In this document: in pieces, positions 53,801 through 64,000 of the stretch | Numbering within the stretch: the first letter of the stretch is position 1 | How the letters are laid out: each line of letters opens with the position of its first letter | DNA from: Strigops habroptila | Taxonomy: Eukaryota; Chordata; Aves; Psittaciformes; Psittacidae | DNA: 64,000 nucleotides | Reading direction: 5' to 3' | NCBI RefSeq assembly: GCF_004027225.2 | Contig: NC_044288.2 | Coordinates: forward strand, 15,882,744-15,946,743 | Notes under the pieces: generated by a model | Seen by the model: the letters and a program-made list of their open reading frames with translations, nothing else | Told to the model about the DNA's origin: nothing | Database searches by the model: none | Translations under genes and position numbers: made by a program

Positions 53801-56800
53801 ATACGGAGTGCTACAGCATTCAGCAATACTGGGAGGAGAGAGGGAAAGAAAAACAAAAGGTCCATCAATTAAAAGCAACGTGCTGATCTCTCCCTTTGTC
53901 CTGTTAACTGTGCAAGCTGCTTTGAAGCAAAATTGGTTTAATGAAAATATTAAAAACTCTAAACCATCATGAAATGCTTCTAGAAAAAGAAAAAGATGAG
54001 ATGTATTCTGTTACTCCTTCCCAAGATGCAACTTCATCTCAGCTAATGCTGCTGTCAGGGCTGTGCTATGGTGTTTCTCCGGTCCCTCTCCAGCGCTGTG
54101 CCACACGGTGGCACTGTCCTGCTTGCGCAGGGTTTTCATAACCTAAAGTCAATCTGACACCCACAACGCACCCAGGTTACCTGCTGAATTTCTGCCAGCT
54201 ACGAGAAGCACAGAGTTAAAGCAGATGAATTCACTAAGGTGCTTTCCACTCAGATCCACAATAATGCAAACAAACATCAAACTGATAAATGCTATTGGGA
54301 GACTGAGGGCTTTGCAGTAGCGTTCACACCGGGTTCAGGTAGGCAACGCCTGTTTTTCATACCGCCGAGCCAGCAGCAGCAAAGTAAGACAGTGAAGAGT
54401 ATTCTGCAGAGGCTTCTTCCTCTCCTTTGCGACAGCAGTGAAGTCATACAGATTGAGACCCCAGAATACATCTGCTGATGCTGAGAATAGCTGCATTACT
54501 TCAGCTCCCTCACCTTCTGTTGATTCTGGCACCTTTTAGAGCAGCCTAAGCCTCAGAGTGTACTTTGGCTTCTGAAACACAATGCTGCCAGAAGAAGGGA
54601 AGATGCAGTGCACCACCACATGCCCCAGCACTACGTAAAGCATCAGCTTACACAGAACCAGAAATCCCTGTCAACCAGGGATTACACATCTGGAAATCCT
54701 CACATATATTATCCAAGGTAATATACATTGACACCCCCTTTTGCAAACAAATAAATAAAATCTTTGCTTGTTCGCCAGGACAATAGTCTTGTGAGAGAAA
54801 ACATGGTGGTCAAAACCATGTCAGGCTAATTAAGCAACTGAAGAGTGAACCAGTCCAGTGCTCTGACAAGACAAAAGGACTTTGAGGAAACACATGCCTC
54901 AAAAACAAACAAAGCTTGTCCAAGAGACATTTAGTTTGTCTCTCTTAATGACGTCTTTAACTGGAAAACTCCTTTGAAAGCCATTCACAACAGAAAATGT
55001 TGATGTGTTTACATATACTATTTGCAGGGCTTCTGGTAAGCCTTCAAGTTCTGCCTGGTTACCAAGCTAGGCTGCACTGAAAAGGTTTTCAAATATTCCT
55101 GCTGGTCAATGGTAGTGAGAAATGCAGTATTTAAAGCAGGTATTTCTGCAGGATACCTGAGGAACTCTGTAAGTTTTCCTTCAAGATAAATTTTCAGAAA
55201 TCAAGACTCTGGCTCTTCTGTCTGATGCCCAATCCTTTTTTGCCAAGAGTAATTTTAACACCCGTGAACTTACTTTCAGATGATCTACTAAGCAAGAGTC
55301 CCAGAGAAAATTAAGAGCTCAAAGAGAAGCCTGGGGAGCTCCGAGTGTTCTATTTATGTGTCAAGAACATGTTTATAAACTGTCCCAAAGAGCTGAACTC
55401 TTCAAGGCGCCTCAAAAATCAAATGTAACAGCAGTTACATACCCATGGAAAGGATCTTGACAGGAGCAAGGACAATGAAAGGTGCAGAACAGTTTTTAAA
55501 CAGTAAACATGCAAGCAAGAGCTGTCCAGTCTGAGAAGAACAAACTTATGCTACTCCCAATTTTAAAGAACAGAACTGTTTGGTATGTTGTTCTCCCACT
55601 GCCATACATGAATCAAGGGGCACTGAATGAAACTATATGGGTTCAAACAATCAAAATAGATTTTTTTTTTTATCATACAGACCAAGTTGAGCTGTGAAAC
55701 TCCTTGCTTGGGATCTTTCAATGATGCAGGTGTACATGGGTTCAAGCACAGCAAGCACAAACTGATGGAAGAGAAGTCCTTTTGAGGGTTACTGGATGCG
55801 TATTAACCATATCCAGCTAATGTAGCTTGACGGCTGAAGCTGGATGCAGGATTGAAAGAGTACTAGGAAACGTCCTGTTTGTCATACTACGGGCGGATGT
55901 TTTTCCAGGTATCCATTTACAGCCACTGCTGGAAACTAGATCCTGGGCTAGACAGTATTTGGTCTGAGCCAGCAGAGCCACTCTGATATTCCTATGAGGA
56001 CTGGACACAGCTATTCTGCACACCCCAACTGCTCTCACCTGAATTCCAGCTATAATATTTTAAGAGAAGGGCGCAGATGCAGAATTCATTCACTCACTCT
56101 CATGGAAGAACACATCTTTTCTTCCACTTTGTTGAACAGCCAGCACTACATTATTATAACCGTCCTCAAAAGGTATTTCAGCTCCCTCCTAGGAGGTAAG
56201 AGGCTATTAGTGGTATTGGGTTTTTGTTTTTAAGATGAATAAGCATTTCTGATTTCTCTACTGCAACAGGGCTGAGCACATTTGGATAGTTTTTCTGTAT
56301 TTTTCCACTTGCAGGGAGAACTTCACAGATCAACTGGTATTCAATCACTCGCAGATCAAGTCAACGCAAGCCTGCAAAGCAAGTACCCTGTTTTGCCATG
56401 AACAGAAGTTAACAATTTGGTGTAGGAATAAACTCAACTTACTTATAAGGAAAAGAATCACTTCCCCCACCTCTGCTAACAGCAGTGCTCAGTTGAAACA
56501 AAGCTAAAATTGCAGCAGAGACGAGCAGGAGGAAAAGCTTGAGACCAATGGTTTAGTGAACAACCAGGTAACATAGTCAGCACTTTTACATAATGCAGTG
56601 TGACATAATGCAGTTTACTGCATGTAATACTACATGCAATAAAATCCCTGACATTTCTCCTTAATGATAGTGAATTTTGACAGCTTACACTATTGCACCA
56701 TAGACAGATAGACACACAGACAGGCAAGAAAAAGATAAGCAATTGTAAAGTCTGACTGGAAAATTGCAGTGACAAGCAAGTTACTCAATGTGCTGTCCAC

Positions 56801-59800
56801 AGCAGAATTAATGGCGTATGATCTCTAAAGAGTGTCCTGTGTTGCTTTTGTGTTTAGACAACTATTACCTCTTTTCTTCCCATCCCCGTATTACCCTATC
56901 TAATTTGTGTAACCGATCCTTTGCAGCACACCCCGTTTCTCTCTGCCCCACACTCCCACTCCCTTTTGTATGCTGTCATTTCTAGTTAAAGAACAGCCAG
57001 CAAAGGCACGGAGGTTCCAGCCAGAATCTCCCAAATGCTGCTTTTCTCTCAGAAACAGCATGAACACAGGCCTCTCCTTTATCTCACCACCAGTTTTTAC
57101 AAAGCTTTTAGGAATCTGGTATCTAAGATCTTTACACCTCTGCCAAATTAACCACTGGGCTCAAAAGTACTTTGGGAGTGGAGTACTTTGGCTGCTTGGA
57201 CGAACTCAAGAATGTGTCCCACACCAGAATGATGAAACAAGACATACAAGTCTCAGAAAGCACCACAATCATGAGTATCAGTTGGACTGAAATTCAGCTG
57301 AAATATCTCAGCCTTAAAACCAATCTGTATACTGAAAACAACTTCTGGACCAAAGCTCTAATTGTAGCTATTTCCTCATCAAAGGAGTATTTTGCTTTCT
57401 CTGGGAACTGTCCCACAGTTCTGCTAATGCTGTCTGTTCTGAATGGGATCCATGCCTCTGAAGGACAAGCTTAACAGGGCTTACATATATGGTTGCTGCA
57501 ATAAGGACAAATATTTGCTTGGCATCTAAATGCAATAAAGCCAACCTATATACCCAGTGCCTAAAAAAGCACACTCATTTCAGAAGATAGTAATGACAGA
57601 AAACCTTTTGCAGACTAGTTAATTACCTTGTCAGGAAGAGGAAGAGGAGCCTCTCTCTTGAGGCAGGCTGATCCCGTGTACTGAAATAGGAATAGATCTG
57701 AAGAGCAAACAAGACAAGCCAAAACACCATGAAAAGAACTGGGACGACCAGCTGGTTCCACAGAGACATCCCCAAAGCCAGGAGACCATACACCTCCACC
57801 ACCTGGGCAAGACAGAAAAATGCAGTTTGTTACTGGTTCACAGCACCCGTGATTTGATAACAAAAGGACAATCAACAATACAGCCACAAGGAAGCTAAGG
57901 ATAATTCACATGGCATTAGCCATCCCAAAGAAAAGGAGATACATCAAATTACAGTCTGACAAAGGGAGAACCCAGGTTTAGCGGCAACATAGTACCACTA
58001 TCTTGAAGTAAAGAGAAGTACCTGACTGTGCAGCAAACTATCAGACCAGCTGAATGCACCTTCCTACCAAGAAGTGGCTGGGAGCTGTTGACTGCAGCCC
58101 ACTCACAGCCAGAGGGGTGAGGACACAGGCCTCCAGTTAACACACAACCCTCTTGGACCTTTTTGCCCAGCTTAAGCCATAGCAATGTTGTTTTCTCTGT
58201 AGCTACTGCCAAGTCACTGCACTCATAGGTACTGAAATAGGAGCCACATCACTTCAGCACAGTAAATCTGCTTTACTGACCTGTTTTTAAGGAAAAACTA
58301 AATGCCTCAGACATTTTAAGTATCTCAAAAAGAACATGTACCAGACGTCTGACTGCTCCTAATCTACCAAGTGTTTTGAAATTAATACTTAAGAGTTATT
58401 TCAGAAGATTCTGCAATACAAAAGAAGTTATTTGAGCTTCAAAGACTAAATTACCATGCAGTCATTTCCAAGAAGCTGGAACTTCATATAGCTGGACTTC
58501 ATACAAAAGCTCAAGAGGAAATCACTCGTAACTACTATTTCCTCATCACCTGCTTCCCACAGTGACATACAATCCATAATGGCTAGCAAATTTCAGCTAA
58601 AAAAAAAAAAAGCTAAAAAAGCTGCCTACTTAGTCTTTCCTGACAAGCATAAGGGATATTATGTTCATGGGACCTGCTGCAGTATGTACTGTGGCCGATG
58701 GACAAGCATATGCTGCTGGCAGGGATATGGTGCCAAGCTCTTGCGTTTAGCTTTGCACACAGACATGTGGAAGAAGTGTACCAGCCCTCAGGAGATCCCC
58801 CTCGGTTCTCCCTTGGCCTGGGACCAATGCAAGCTATCCTGTGCAGCTCCTGGCAGAGTGCTTCACCACATCAGAAAAGGGTCATGCTACGCTCATAATG
58901 TAGATTCATAACCATGAGGTATTTCTGGCATCTTCTGCTGCAAGTAGGCAGCCAAGGCTCTGGACTTGCTTTAAAATTATACCATTAGGCATAGTCTGAA
59001 ACACACACACACAGACACAAAGCAGCCTGGCCCCACCTTTTATGGCTCAGGAAACACTCCTGGTGTTTAACATCCTAATATTGACCAGTTTTGCCACACA
59101 TGAATGTATTTGCAATTAAACATTTCATAAAATGTTGAAGTGTTTTAAACACAAGCGTCTAATAAAAAAAATAAAATAGATACATTACTCTCCAACCTAC
59201 ATCCAATCTGAATTTCATGTCAGGAAGCCAAATGCTGCATTGTTCATGCACATGGAAACTGGAAGTACTGGTTTCAACCTGTTGCAAGTTTTCAAGCTGT
59301 ACAAAGACATGCAACTGGTTTACCCCAAATGCTACCATATTAAGTGAACAGTAAGCACGATTTTCCTATTCGCAGGGGAACACAAAGATACTGAAGCTTT
59401 GCCAGTTAACTCCCAAATTAGTTTTTAATCAGCAAATCTACAAGCCAGTTATGGGTGAGATCAGACCATGCTAGGTGCTGTACAAACACAGAAAGATAAT
59501 CCTGCTCCAAAGGCCAATTATATATAAAATAAATAACCAGACAGCAATGATCAACATGACAGGCTGAGACCTTGGCACACTAGACACCTACTGCTGCCAA
59601 GTTTTTGTTTGTGTATGACAGATATGACAGCAAAGCGGAGCTTTACAAGAGCTTAACAAGTTAATTTTCAGACTGCTTTGGGACTGAGGAGCAGAAGTCA
59701 GAAAACAGTGGCTTGGTTTGAAAAGAATCCAGCAAGTGGTTCAAGCAAGCATCAAACTTTTTATGTCAAAATACAAAGAAGTATGCACATACACACACAC

Positions 59801-60742
59801 ATTTTATTTTTACCGAGAAACATGGTGTGATGTTTCTGTACCACTAACAAAGTGTCTTTTCAACTAAATATATATTAGATGTCAAAGCGTTAACAAAATG
59901 GATACGTGTCAGATCAGTCTCCTCTGTTTCTGCTAACTCTTTTGTTAGAGGTCTCAGCAATGCTGCTGTTCTAAAGAAAAATACTACAGACTTTTCAAAT
60001 CACTGTCTGCAAGTTACAGATCACTGACTGCAAGTCAGTGATTATTAGAGTCAAAATGAGCTTTAGTGTTACTCCCACTTTACCACTACTATAATTATAA
60101 ACGCTTTTCATACAGAAGGCATCTTTTGAAATGAACAGCTACTACAATTAATGCATGGGGATTACTTTGCTCACTTAATGAGGCTTTAAATAAATTCCAT
60201 TCTGCTACAACCTTGTCTTTTAGCCTGGATTTGGGCAGGACGAAGCAAAGTCCAAGCAAAGTGAACATGCTCAGCTGGCCAGCAGCATAATTCAAACTAA
60301 TGTCTTAACTGCTCACCCATACAAATTATAAGCTACCATAAATTAAAGAAAGAAGATGCTATGGACAGGAACATATTTGGTTTGCTAAGAAAGGGGAACA
60401 CACATACACAGTTGCATACAGAAGATAGCCAAAGTATTTTTCTCCTTCTTTCCTGCAAAAAAGGCTCAGGCCAAGGAAAATGCAATCGTTACATTTGCTG
60501 TCTTACCTGGACAAGCTCTCTGTACGCAGATTTTGCCAAGTTATAGGGCACCAGAAGATTTGATGCCAGAAAGTAGAGAACTTCCAAACCAGTGAAAATC
60601 ATGGCAAATTTGTTGATGACGACGATGGTTTCCAAAGGGACCAGGCAAAGTCGTGCCAGCAGAGGGAGCATGTGTGCAGAGAAAAGCCAGATCTGTTTTG
60701 TTTTCATGACGCAGGAGCAGAGCGTACATACCACCAGCTGAC
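47433..60742 (-). CDS. RNF145: RNF145, ER membrane RING-H2 E3 ubiquitin ligase, C-terminal seven coding exons
   Basis: Polytopic ER membrane protein of the TRC8/RNF139 family. Known work on the mammalian protein links it to sterol-dependent ubiquitination of HMG-CoA reductase and to SCAP regulation. Joined exons 60742-60507, 57802-57627, 53828-53688, 52345-52163, 50270-50123, 49363-49007 and 47858-47433 encode 554 residues in one frame with matching phases. Several hydrophobic segments (LLARLCLVPLETIVVI, LVVPVLFMVFWLVLFAL, LLSIILFIVVASIL, LLEFLVALCVVAYGV and others) precede a RING-H2 of the form C-x2-C-x11-C-x-H-x2-H-x2-C-x10-C-x2-C. The N-terminal exons, including the sterol-sensing start of the TRC8_N domain, are outside the window. 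The tail after the RING is low-complexity (Pro, Glu, Gly, Ala-rich) and ends in CVQL. RNF139 is excluded by the near identity of the membrane exons to recalled RNF145. Confidence 0.95.
47859..49006 (-). other. RNF145: RNF145 intron splitting the RING domain
   Basis: 1.15 kb phase-0 intron between ICYQ and DMKTAV. AT-rich, no repeat or exon recognised. Confidence 0.85.
49007..49363 (-). CDS. RNF145: RNF145 exon: last membrane segments and first RING cysteines
   Basis: 357 bases, 119 codons, phase 0 at both ends. The acceptor is TGTTACAG|GTGCTT and the donor is TACCAG|GTAGGA. It runs from VLGTLFIYVLFMVEEFRKEP through LLEFLVALCVVAYGVSETIF and the last membrane segment to NDICAICYQ, which supplies the first Cys pair of the RING. 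If the intron after it is retained, the frame adds VGMKVSED and stops, destroying the RING. Confidence 0.95.
49364..50122 (-). other. RNF145: RNF145 intron carrying a CR1 tail
   Basis: Short intron of 759 bases. Besides the CR1 fragment it contains an A-rich and CCCCCAC-containing simple stretch at about 49,775-49,816. No exon seen. Confidence 0.8.
49830..49886 (-). mobile_element. CR1 LINE, 5'-truncated 3' tail fragment
   Basis: The plus strand reads ATAGAATCATAGAATCTACT, AGGTTGGAAAAGACCTTTAA, GATTATCAAATCCAACC, which is the reverse complement of the avian CR1 3' end with about two units of the terminal ATTCTATG repeat. The element is therefore on the minus strand, in the same orientation as RNF145. 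Only about 57 bases remain, so it is dead. It is the best single clue that the genome is avian. Confidence 0.85.
50123..50270 (-). CDS. RNF145: RNF145 exon: SLWKHFRAVS...SSILTSLQ
   Basis: 148 bases: one base completes Lys, then 49 codons ending on a codon boundary. The acceptor is TTTGCAG|GAGTCT and the donor is CTTCAG|GTAAGA. Two hydrophobic stretches around LCLFLLVFPAYMAYMI and FWLLIIISSSILTSL. Confidence 0.95.
50271..52162 (-). other. RNF145: RNF145 intron
   Basis: 1.89 kb, AT-rich. No repeat family, RNA gene or additional exon recognised. Confidence 0.75.
52163..52345 (-). CDS. RNF145: RNF145 exon: GMTEGVTLLI...LALGASRD
   Basis: 183 bases: one base completes Arg, 60 codons, then AA of a Lys. 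The acceptor is TCTGCAG|GGGAATG and the donor is GACAA|GTAAGA. Two hydrophobic stretches (VTLLILAVQTGLIEL and AFLLSIILFIVVASILQSML). Confidence 0.95.
52346..53687 (-). other. RNF145: RNF145 intron
   Basis: 1.34 kb. Nothing recognisable beyond ordinary intronic sequence. Confidence 0.75.
53688..53828 (-). CDS. RNF145: RNF145 exon: IAECCSTPYS...NDPAMN
   Basis: 141 bases: one base completes the Ser, 46 codons, then AG of an Arg. The acceptor is CTCCCAG|TATTGC and the donor is AACAG|GTAAGT. One membrane segment, SLLGLVFTVSFVALGVLTL. Confidence 0.95.
53829..57626 (-). other. RNF145: RNF145 intron
   Basis: 3.8 kb. It contains a small GC-rich island-like patch with a perfect 7-bp hairpin at 54098-54114 and a short duplicated TGCAGT-containing segment at about 56,586-56,640. 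No additional exon seen. Confidence 0.75.
57627..57802 (-). CDS. RNF145: RNF145 exon: VVEVYGLLAL...LLFLFLT
   Basis: 176 bases: 58 codons plus two bases (AG) of a Ser. The acceptor is TGCCCAG|GTGGTG and the donor is ACAAG|GTAATT. It holds a long hydrophobic segment (LVVPVLFMVFWLVLFALQIY) followed by the charged loop STRDQPASRERL. Confidence 0.95.
59456..59546 (+). repeat. Ancient amniote interspersed repeat fragment
   Basis: GAGATCAGACCATGCTAGGT, GCTGTACAAACACAGAAAGA, TAATCCTGCTCCAAAGGCC, then an AAATAAATAACCAGACAGC-like end. It matches in order the motifs GTGCTAGG-GCTGTACAAACACA-GTCCCTGCCCCAAAGAG of an old repeat widespread in reptile and bird genomes (probably L3/CR1-like or MIR-like; I am not sure of the family name). 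Confidence 0.55.
59999..60042. repeat. Two 21-bp tandem units, second forming a perfect hairpin
   Basis: ATCACTGTCTGCAAGTTACAG is followed at once by ATCACTGACTGCAAGTCAGTG (17 of 21 identical). The second unit extends into a perfect 10-bp stem with a GCA loop (60020-60042). Confidence 0.7.
60507..60742 (-). CDS. RNF145: RNF145 exon: QLVVCTLCS...AYRELVQ (first in window)
   Basis: 236 bases: two bases complete a split codon (Gly if the upstream exon ends in G), then 78 codons. The acceptor is GTTTTCAG|GTCAG and the donor is GTCCAG|GTAAGA. It encodes membrane segments around MLPLLARLCLVPLETIVVIN and LEVLYFLASNLLVPYNLAK. The open frame continues upstream into the intron, but the splice acceptor and homology mark the true exon edge. 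Confidence 0.95.
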
Positions 60743-60792
60743 CTGAAAACACGACACAGTATTTTATAATCAAGATGATTATCCTCTTCAGG

Positions 60793-60813
60793 AAAAAAAA
60801 AAAAAAAAAAAAA
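60793..60813. repeat. Poly(A) run of 21, poly(U) in RNF145 pre-mRNA
   Basis: On the RNF145 sense strand this is a U-run ending about 50 bases before the splice acceptor at 60742/60743, so it may reinforce pyrimidine-tract recognition. Confidence 0.85.
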
Positions 60814-62006
60814 TCATCTTTTAATACATTATCTTTCCATAACACAGTTATCAACATCCAGCATATTATGACTGTTCTAACTAGGACATATCTGTTATGA
60901 AACCAGGCTCCTCCGCATCCTTTGCTGGCTAACACCATTTTCAAACTACATGAAGTGCAAGCTTTCACTTTAAAGATTAATGAGATGTAAACGCCAAATA
61001 CATGCAGAATCATACGTGGATTAATATGAAGTCCCAGGAATACATCATGCAGAGGATAACCCAGAAAGTCATCCCTCTTTAATACCCCCAGCTCAACTTC
61101 AATACTGGTGTGAACTGCATACACCGCAGGAGCTTTTCTGAAGCACAGCTATACTCCTCTTTCATTCCAATCTACGCAAAAAAAGCAATCAGAGATCCCA
61201 CATGACTTTTAGAGCAACAATATTTCTACTGTCAAGAGGAATTACTGGCCAAGAAGAGCAACAGGAGAACAGCCGGGTCAGCAGCTGAGACTTCAATAAT
61301 TTCACAGTGCCTGAGGCAGTTGCACAGACTGAAGCTTGCAAGTGACAGGTAATTAATGATTAAATTCTAGTTAAGAGTTGGCAGGGCCACGAGCACATCT
61401 CCCACACACCCAGAGATCTGGAGGCTGGTATTTCCAGAGCAGACCACTCCAGTGTAACTGCTCTGATTAGAGTCACTGGAAGTTGCACCCTTTCTCTCAG
61501 AGGGAACAGAATGGGGAGAAACACACTGCCCAGAAAAGAACAATTCTCACTCACCACCTTGCAGTAAGGAAGAAGTTTATCGGATATTATTTAAAAGCAG
61601 AACCTTGTTCACCATCTGTGTTAGCTAACATCTGAAAGCCACAATACGTGGTGCTAAACCCAAGTGCTTATCCTGTTTTGGAGCTACCTCCAACAATGTT
61701 TGCATCTCACAAATTTTCCCAAAACCGGGAATTAGCCTTAGCAAAACATAGAGTAACAAAATCAAGGCCGTTACCATCTCTAGGTGAGTGCTAACTCCAC
61801 ATGTTCACATAAGCTTACCAACCTTGTAAGCCCTTCTGGATACGCTGCGGAGGGAAACTGCGGGAGGAGAAATAGCAGTAGCAGGGCTTTGCTTTCATTC
61901 TGCTCAGCTTCCCCACCTAGCAAAGGACTTCTGCTTTCAAAATAACTGCAACTGAGCTGAAAGCAATCTCTAATCTCTCCTACTTAAGCACACAAAGTTC
62001 TTCCTC

Positions 62007-62038
62007 CTTCACACATTCAACTCTTCACATATTCAACT
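62007..62038. repeat. 16-bp tandem duplication
   Basis: CTTCACACATTCAACT followed directly by CTTCACATATTCAACT (15 of 16 identical) in an RNF145 intron. Confidence 0.75.
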
Positions 62039-64000
62039 CTTTCAAGTTGAAGGCCTACCACCAATTTGCTAGATACACTTCTGAATTAGCAGATTTCGCT
62101 TCAGAACAAGCACCCTTGCTCTCAGCAAGACACTATCGGCATGCTGGGGCTTGTAAGCCTCAGAGAAAGTTACTCTACTCATCTTTTCAGGAGTTCAGCA
62201 CACCAGCTCTGAAGCATTCTCCCTCTGCTTTGTTGTTCTCTGCCCACACACACGTTGCTACAACCCTATTTAAAATACCACCAGCACTATGCTGTGCTGC
62301 AATATTCAGGAGCCTGGCACAGTCAGCCTGCGAGGATTTCTGCGACTCATGGTAACTAAGGCAACCCAGCTTCACACACAAAGGGATACAAATCCCAGCA
62401 TCCAGTATGTTCTTTAGTAAGCGTGTCATCATCTGAAATAAAATATTGCAACAACATCACATTAAACAACTTAGTACTCTTTGGGATGGCTCTGGAGCTC
62501 TCCAATCACAAAACAGGACCTCTGAGTTCAGTCTCATCTCATGCAACAGCAAAACCTGCTTTCCTCCAGCAGTGATGTGCTGAGTATGCTGGTCATCCCT
62601 GCTCAACTCTCTGACCCTCTCACCCTTTTAATTTAAACACTGATCAAATGTTACTTGTCATGGGAAGGAGAGCTGTACGCCATCAAAAGAAATACATGGA
62701 GCACTTTCTCTGGAGGTCCCAATGTTTTTCTTGAAGTCTGCACCTTGCAATTTTCAGCCCCTCCAAGAAGGGCCTGAAAATGCCTCCAATGGAGCTTTTA
62801 ATGACTGGTACTTCCCATTTTAAGCTGAGTAGCAGTACCTTAGTTCAAGACAATCTCTCTCTGCAGTAAATCATAGCTTATCTCCAAGTGGGGCTGTACA
62901 CTGTCAGTCATCACACGTAACATCACCGCATCGGTCAGAAGAAATTAGCTTGTACCTCATATTGAATCATAAAATGATTCTAACACTTTACCTATCTGCT
63001 AAGATTAGCAAATCCAGCTGCATGTTTGCACTCCATAAACACCATGGACTGAAAACTGCCAGACACAGCTAATGAGCCCAACAGCCAGACTCTTCCTGCA
63101 GACTGGACACCAAGACACCAGGCTCTTCTGCTAGGGAATGAGGCAATAAAGGAAGAAATCTATTGCCTTAAGTTCCTGCACATTCTTTTCCCTTCCCAAA
63201 ACATCCACAAATACATTAAACATTGCTGACAGGTAGCCAAAGCCCCTCAGCTCGTAAGCTAATGGAAAATCTGCAACGAGAAAGCCTATATGGTTCAGCC
63301 ACTGTTCCAGCCACTTTGAGTAGGGAACTGTATTTCATTCCCAATTTTAAAAAGCTGATGTTAACAAATTCCCTGGCTACATCGTTAAAGGCTATTAAAA
63401 ACTCGTGATATATTATTATATATAAAGTTAATATCTAATCCCATATTGTGCACTAAGAAAAAGCAAGTCTTCATGGTAGCGTCCAAAACCATGCAGCTTT
63501 ACAACGTTCACAGCCGACATGCTCACAAAGTGGCACGCTCATCCAAGAGACAGTCTTCAAAGACATTTATTTCTTCCATCCAGCACTTTGGAACATTAGT
63601 AACTCTAGTCAACAGTCATCAGACTGAATTAGATGCAGGGAAGAAATGACTATGAGAGTCCATTCAAAAAGCACTAATGAATAAAAGCATTAACAAAGAT
63701 TAAATCTGTGAAGCAGTTGGCATACTGTATATCATCCCCTTAATTCTGAATAGGACTTTGAGGAACAAGAGCTGGACCAGTAGCACCATTATCTCCCCAG
63801 GTACCTGCCTCGGTGCCTTTGTCAACAGTGCTGCAGCACAACATTTAAGAAAAAGATGAAGCAAAGCACCTGTATTTTCATTTTGCTGTGAAGATGACAG
63901 TTTAGTGCATTATGATACAGGGACACTTTAGTCTGACACCCAGTACAACCCGAAACTGTATGGGATACAAGGAGTATTATCTTTTTCTCACTTATTTTTA

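Larger units (their letters stand above)
57803..60506 (-). other. RNF145: RNF145 intron
   Basis: 2.7 kb. It carries an ancient interspersed repeat fragment (59456-59546), a CA-rich stretch (58999-59019) and a 21-bp tandem unit with a perfect hairpin (59999-60042). Confidence 0.75.
60743..64000 (-). other. RNF145: RNF145 intron upstream of the first visible exon (runs off the right edge)
   Basis: At least 3.26 kb of intron. I looked for the exon that should encode the preceding membrane segments of RNF145 and did not find it. It contains a poly(A) run (60793-60813) close to the acceptor and a 16-bp tandem duplication at 62007-62038. Confidence 0.7.

Noticed and set aside
58579..58911. 110-codon plus-strand frame with a Lys-rich start and several Cys
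   Set aside because: It begins in an A-run and the cysteines do not fit any zinc-binding spacing I recognise; it lies in an RNF145 intron.
60743..61124. In-frame extension of the RNF145 frame upstream of the exon at 60507-60742, starting at a Met near 61124
   Set aside because: A good splice acceptor ends at 60743 and homology begins exactly after it; the extension contains a poly-Phe stretch from the U-run and does not resemble RNF145.
62187..62432. Minus-strand open frame as a possible RNF145 N-terminal exon
   Set aside because: Its translation does not match the RNF145 N-terminus as I recall it, and no suitable splice frame links it to the exon at 60742.

Overview
This is a vertebrate nuclear window and almost certainly from a bird. 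It has split genes with GT-AG introns, CpG islands, and a truncated CR1 retrotransposon tail that ends in the (ATTCTATG)n repeat. A few badly decayed fossils of palindromic repeats common in reptile genomes are also present. I cannot name the species. The window shows no operons, plasmid, phage, CRISPR or other bacterial-type system, and I recognised no retroviral or viral genes.

Two protein-coding genes are present, both on the minus strand and both incomplete. (1) The 5' part of EBF1 (early B-cell factor 1, a COE transcription factor) occupies about 1-29,700. Six coding exons were resolved to the base (28779-28912, 27265-27421, 26894-26957, 26590-26645, 17497-17570, 10431-10499). They give a continuous frame for residues 1-184 and part of codon 185, covering the start of the DNA-binding domain and the HCCC zinc knuckle. 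Exons 1-4 lie in a broad CpG-rich domain (about 26.0-31.0 kb) that also holds the promoter. Intron 6 runs off the left edge. (2) The 3' part of RNF145, an ER membrane RING-H2 ubiquitin ligase of the TRC8 family, occupies about 46,270 to the right edge. Seven coding exons were resolved (60507-60742, 57627-57802, 53688-53828, 52163-52345, 50123-50270, 49007-49363, 47433-47858). They encode 554 residues of the membrane domain, the RING and a cytosolic tail. The N-terminal exons lie beyond base 64,000.

The two genes run head to tail with about 16.6 kb between the EBF1 promoter and the RNF145 polyadenylation site. This matches the human 5q33 order EBF1-RNF145. The gap holds a second CpG-rich block (about 33.8-34.4 kb) with a strong CTCF-like motif, one locally duplicated unknown element (40.3 and 42.2 kb), and otherwise no recognisable gene. 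The genes are not known to act together: EBF1 is a lineage-determining transcription factor, and RNF145 acts in sterol homeostasis and ER-associated degradation.

I did not find a wholly new biological system. The most interesting leads are a CaaX-like Cys-Val-Gln-Leu terminus on RNF145, paired octamer-like motifs flanking a CCAAT box in the EBF1 promoter, the distal CpG block with its CTCF-like site, and a cluster of decayed palindromic repeats inside EBF1 introns.
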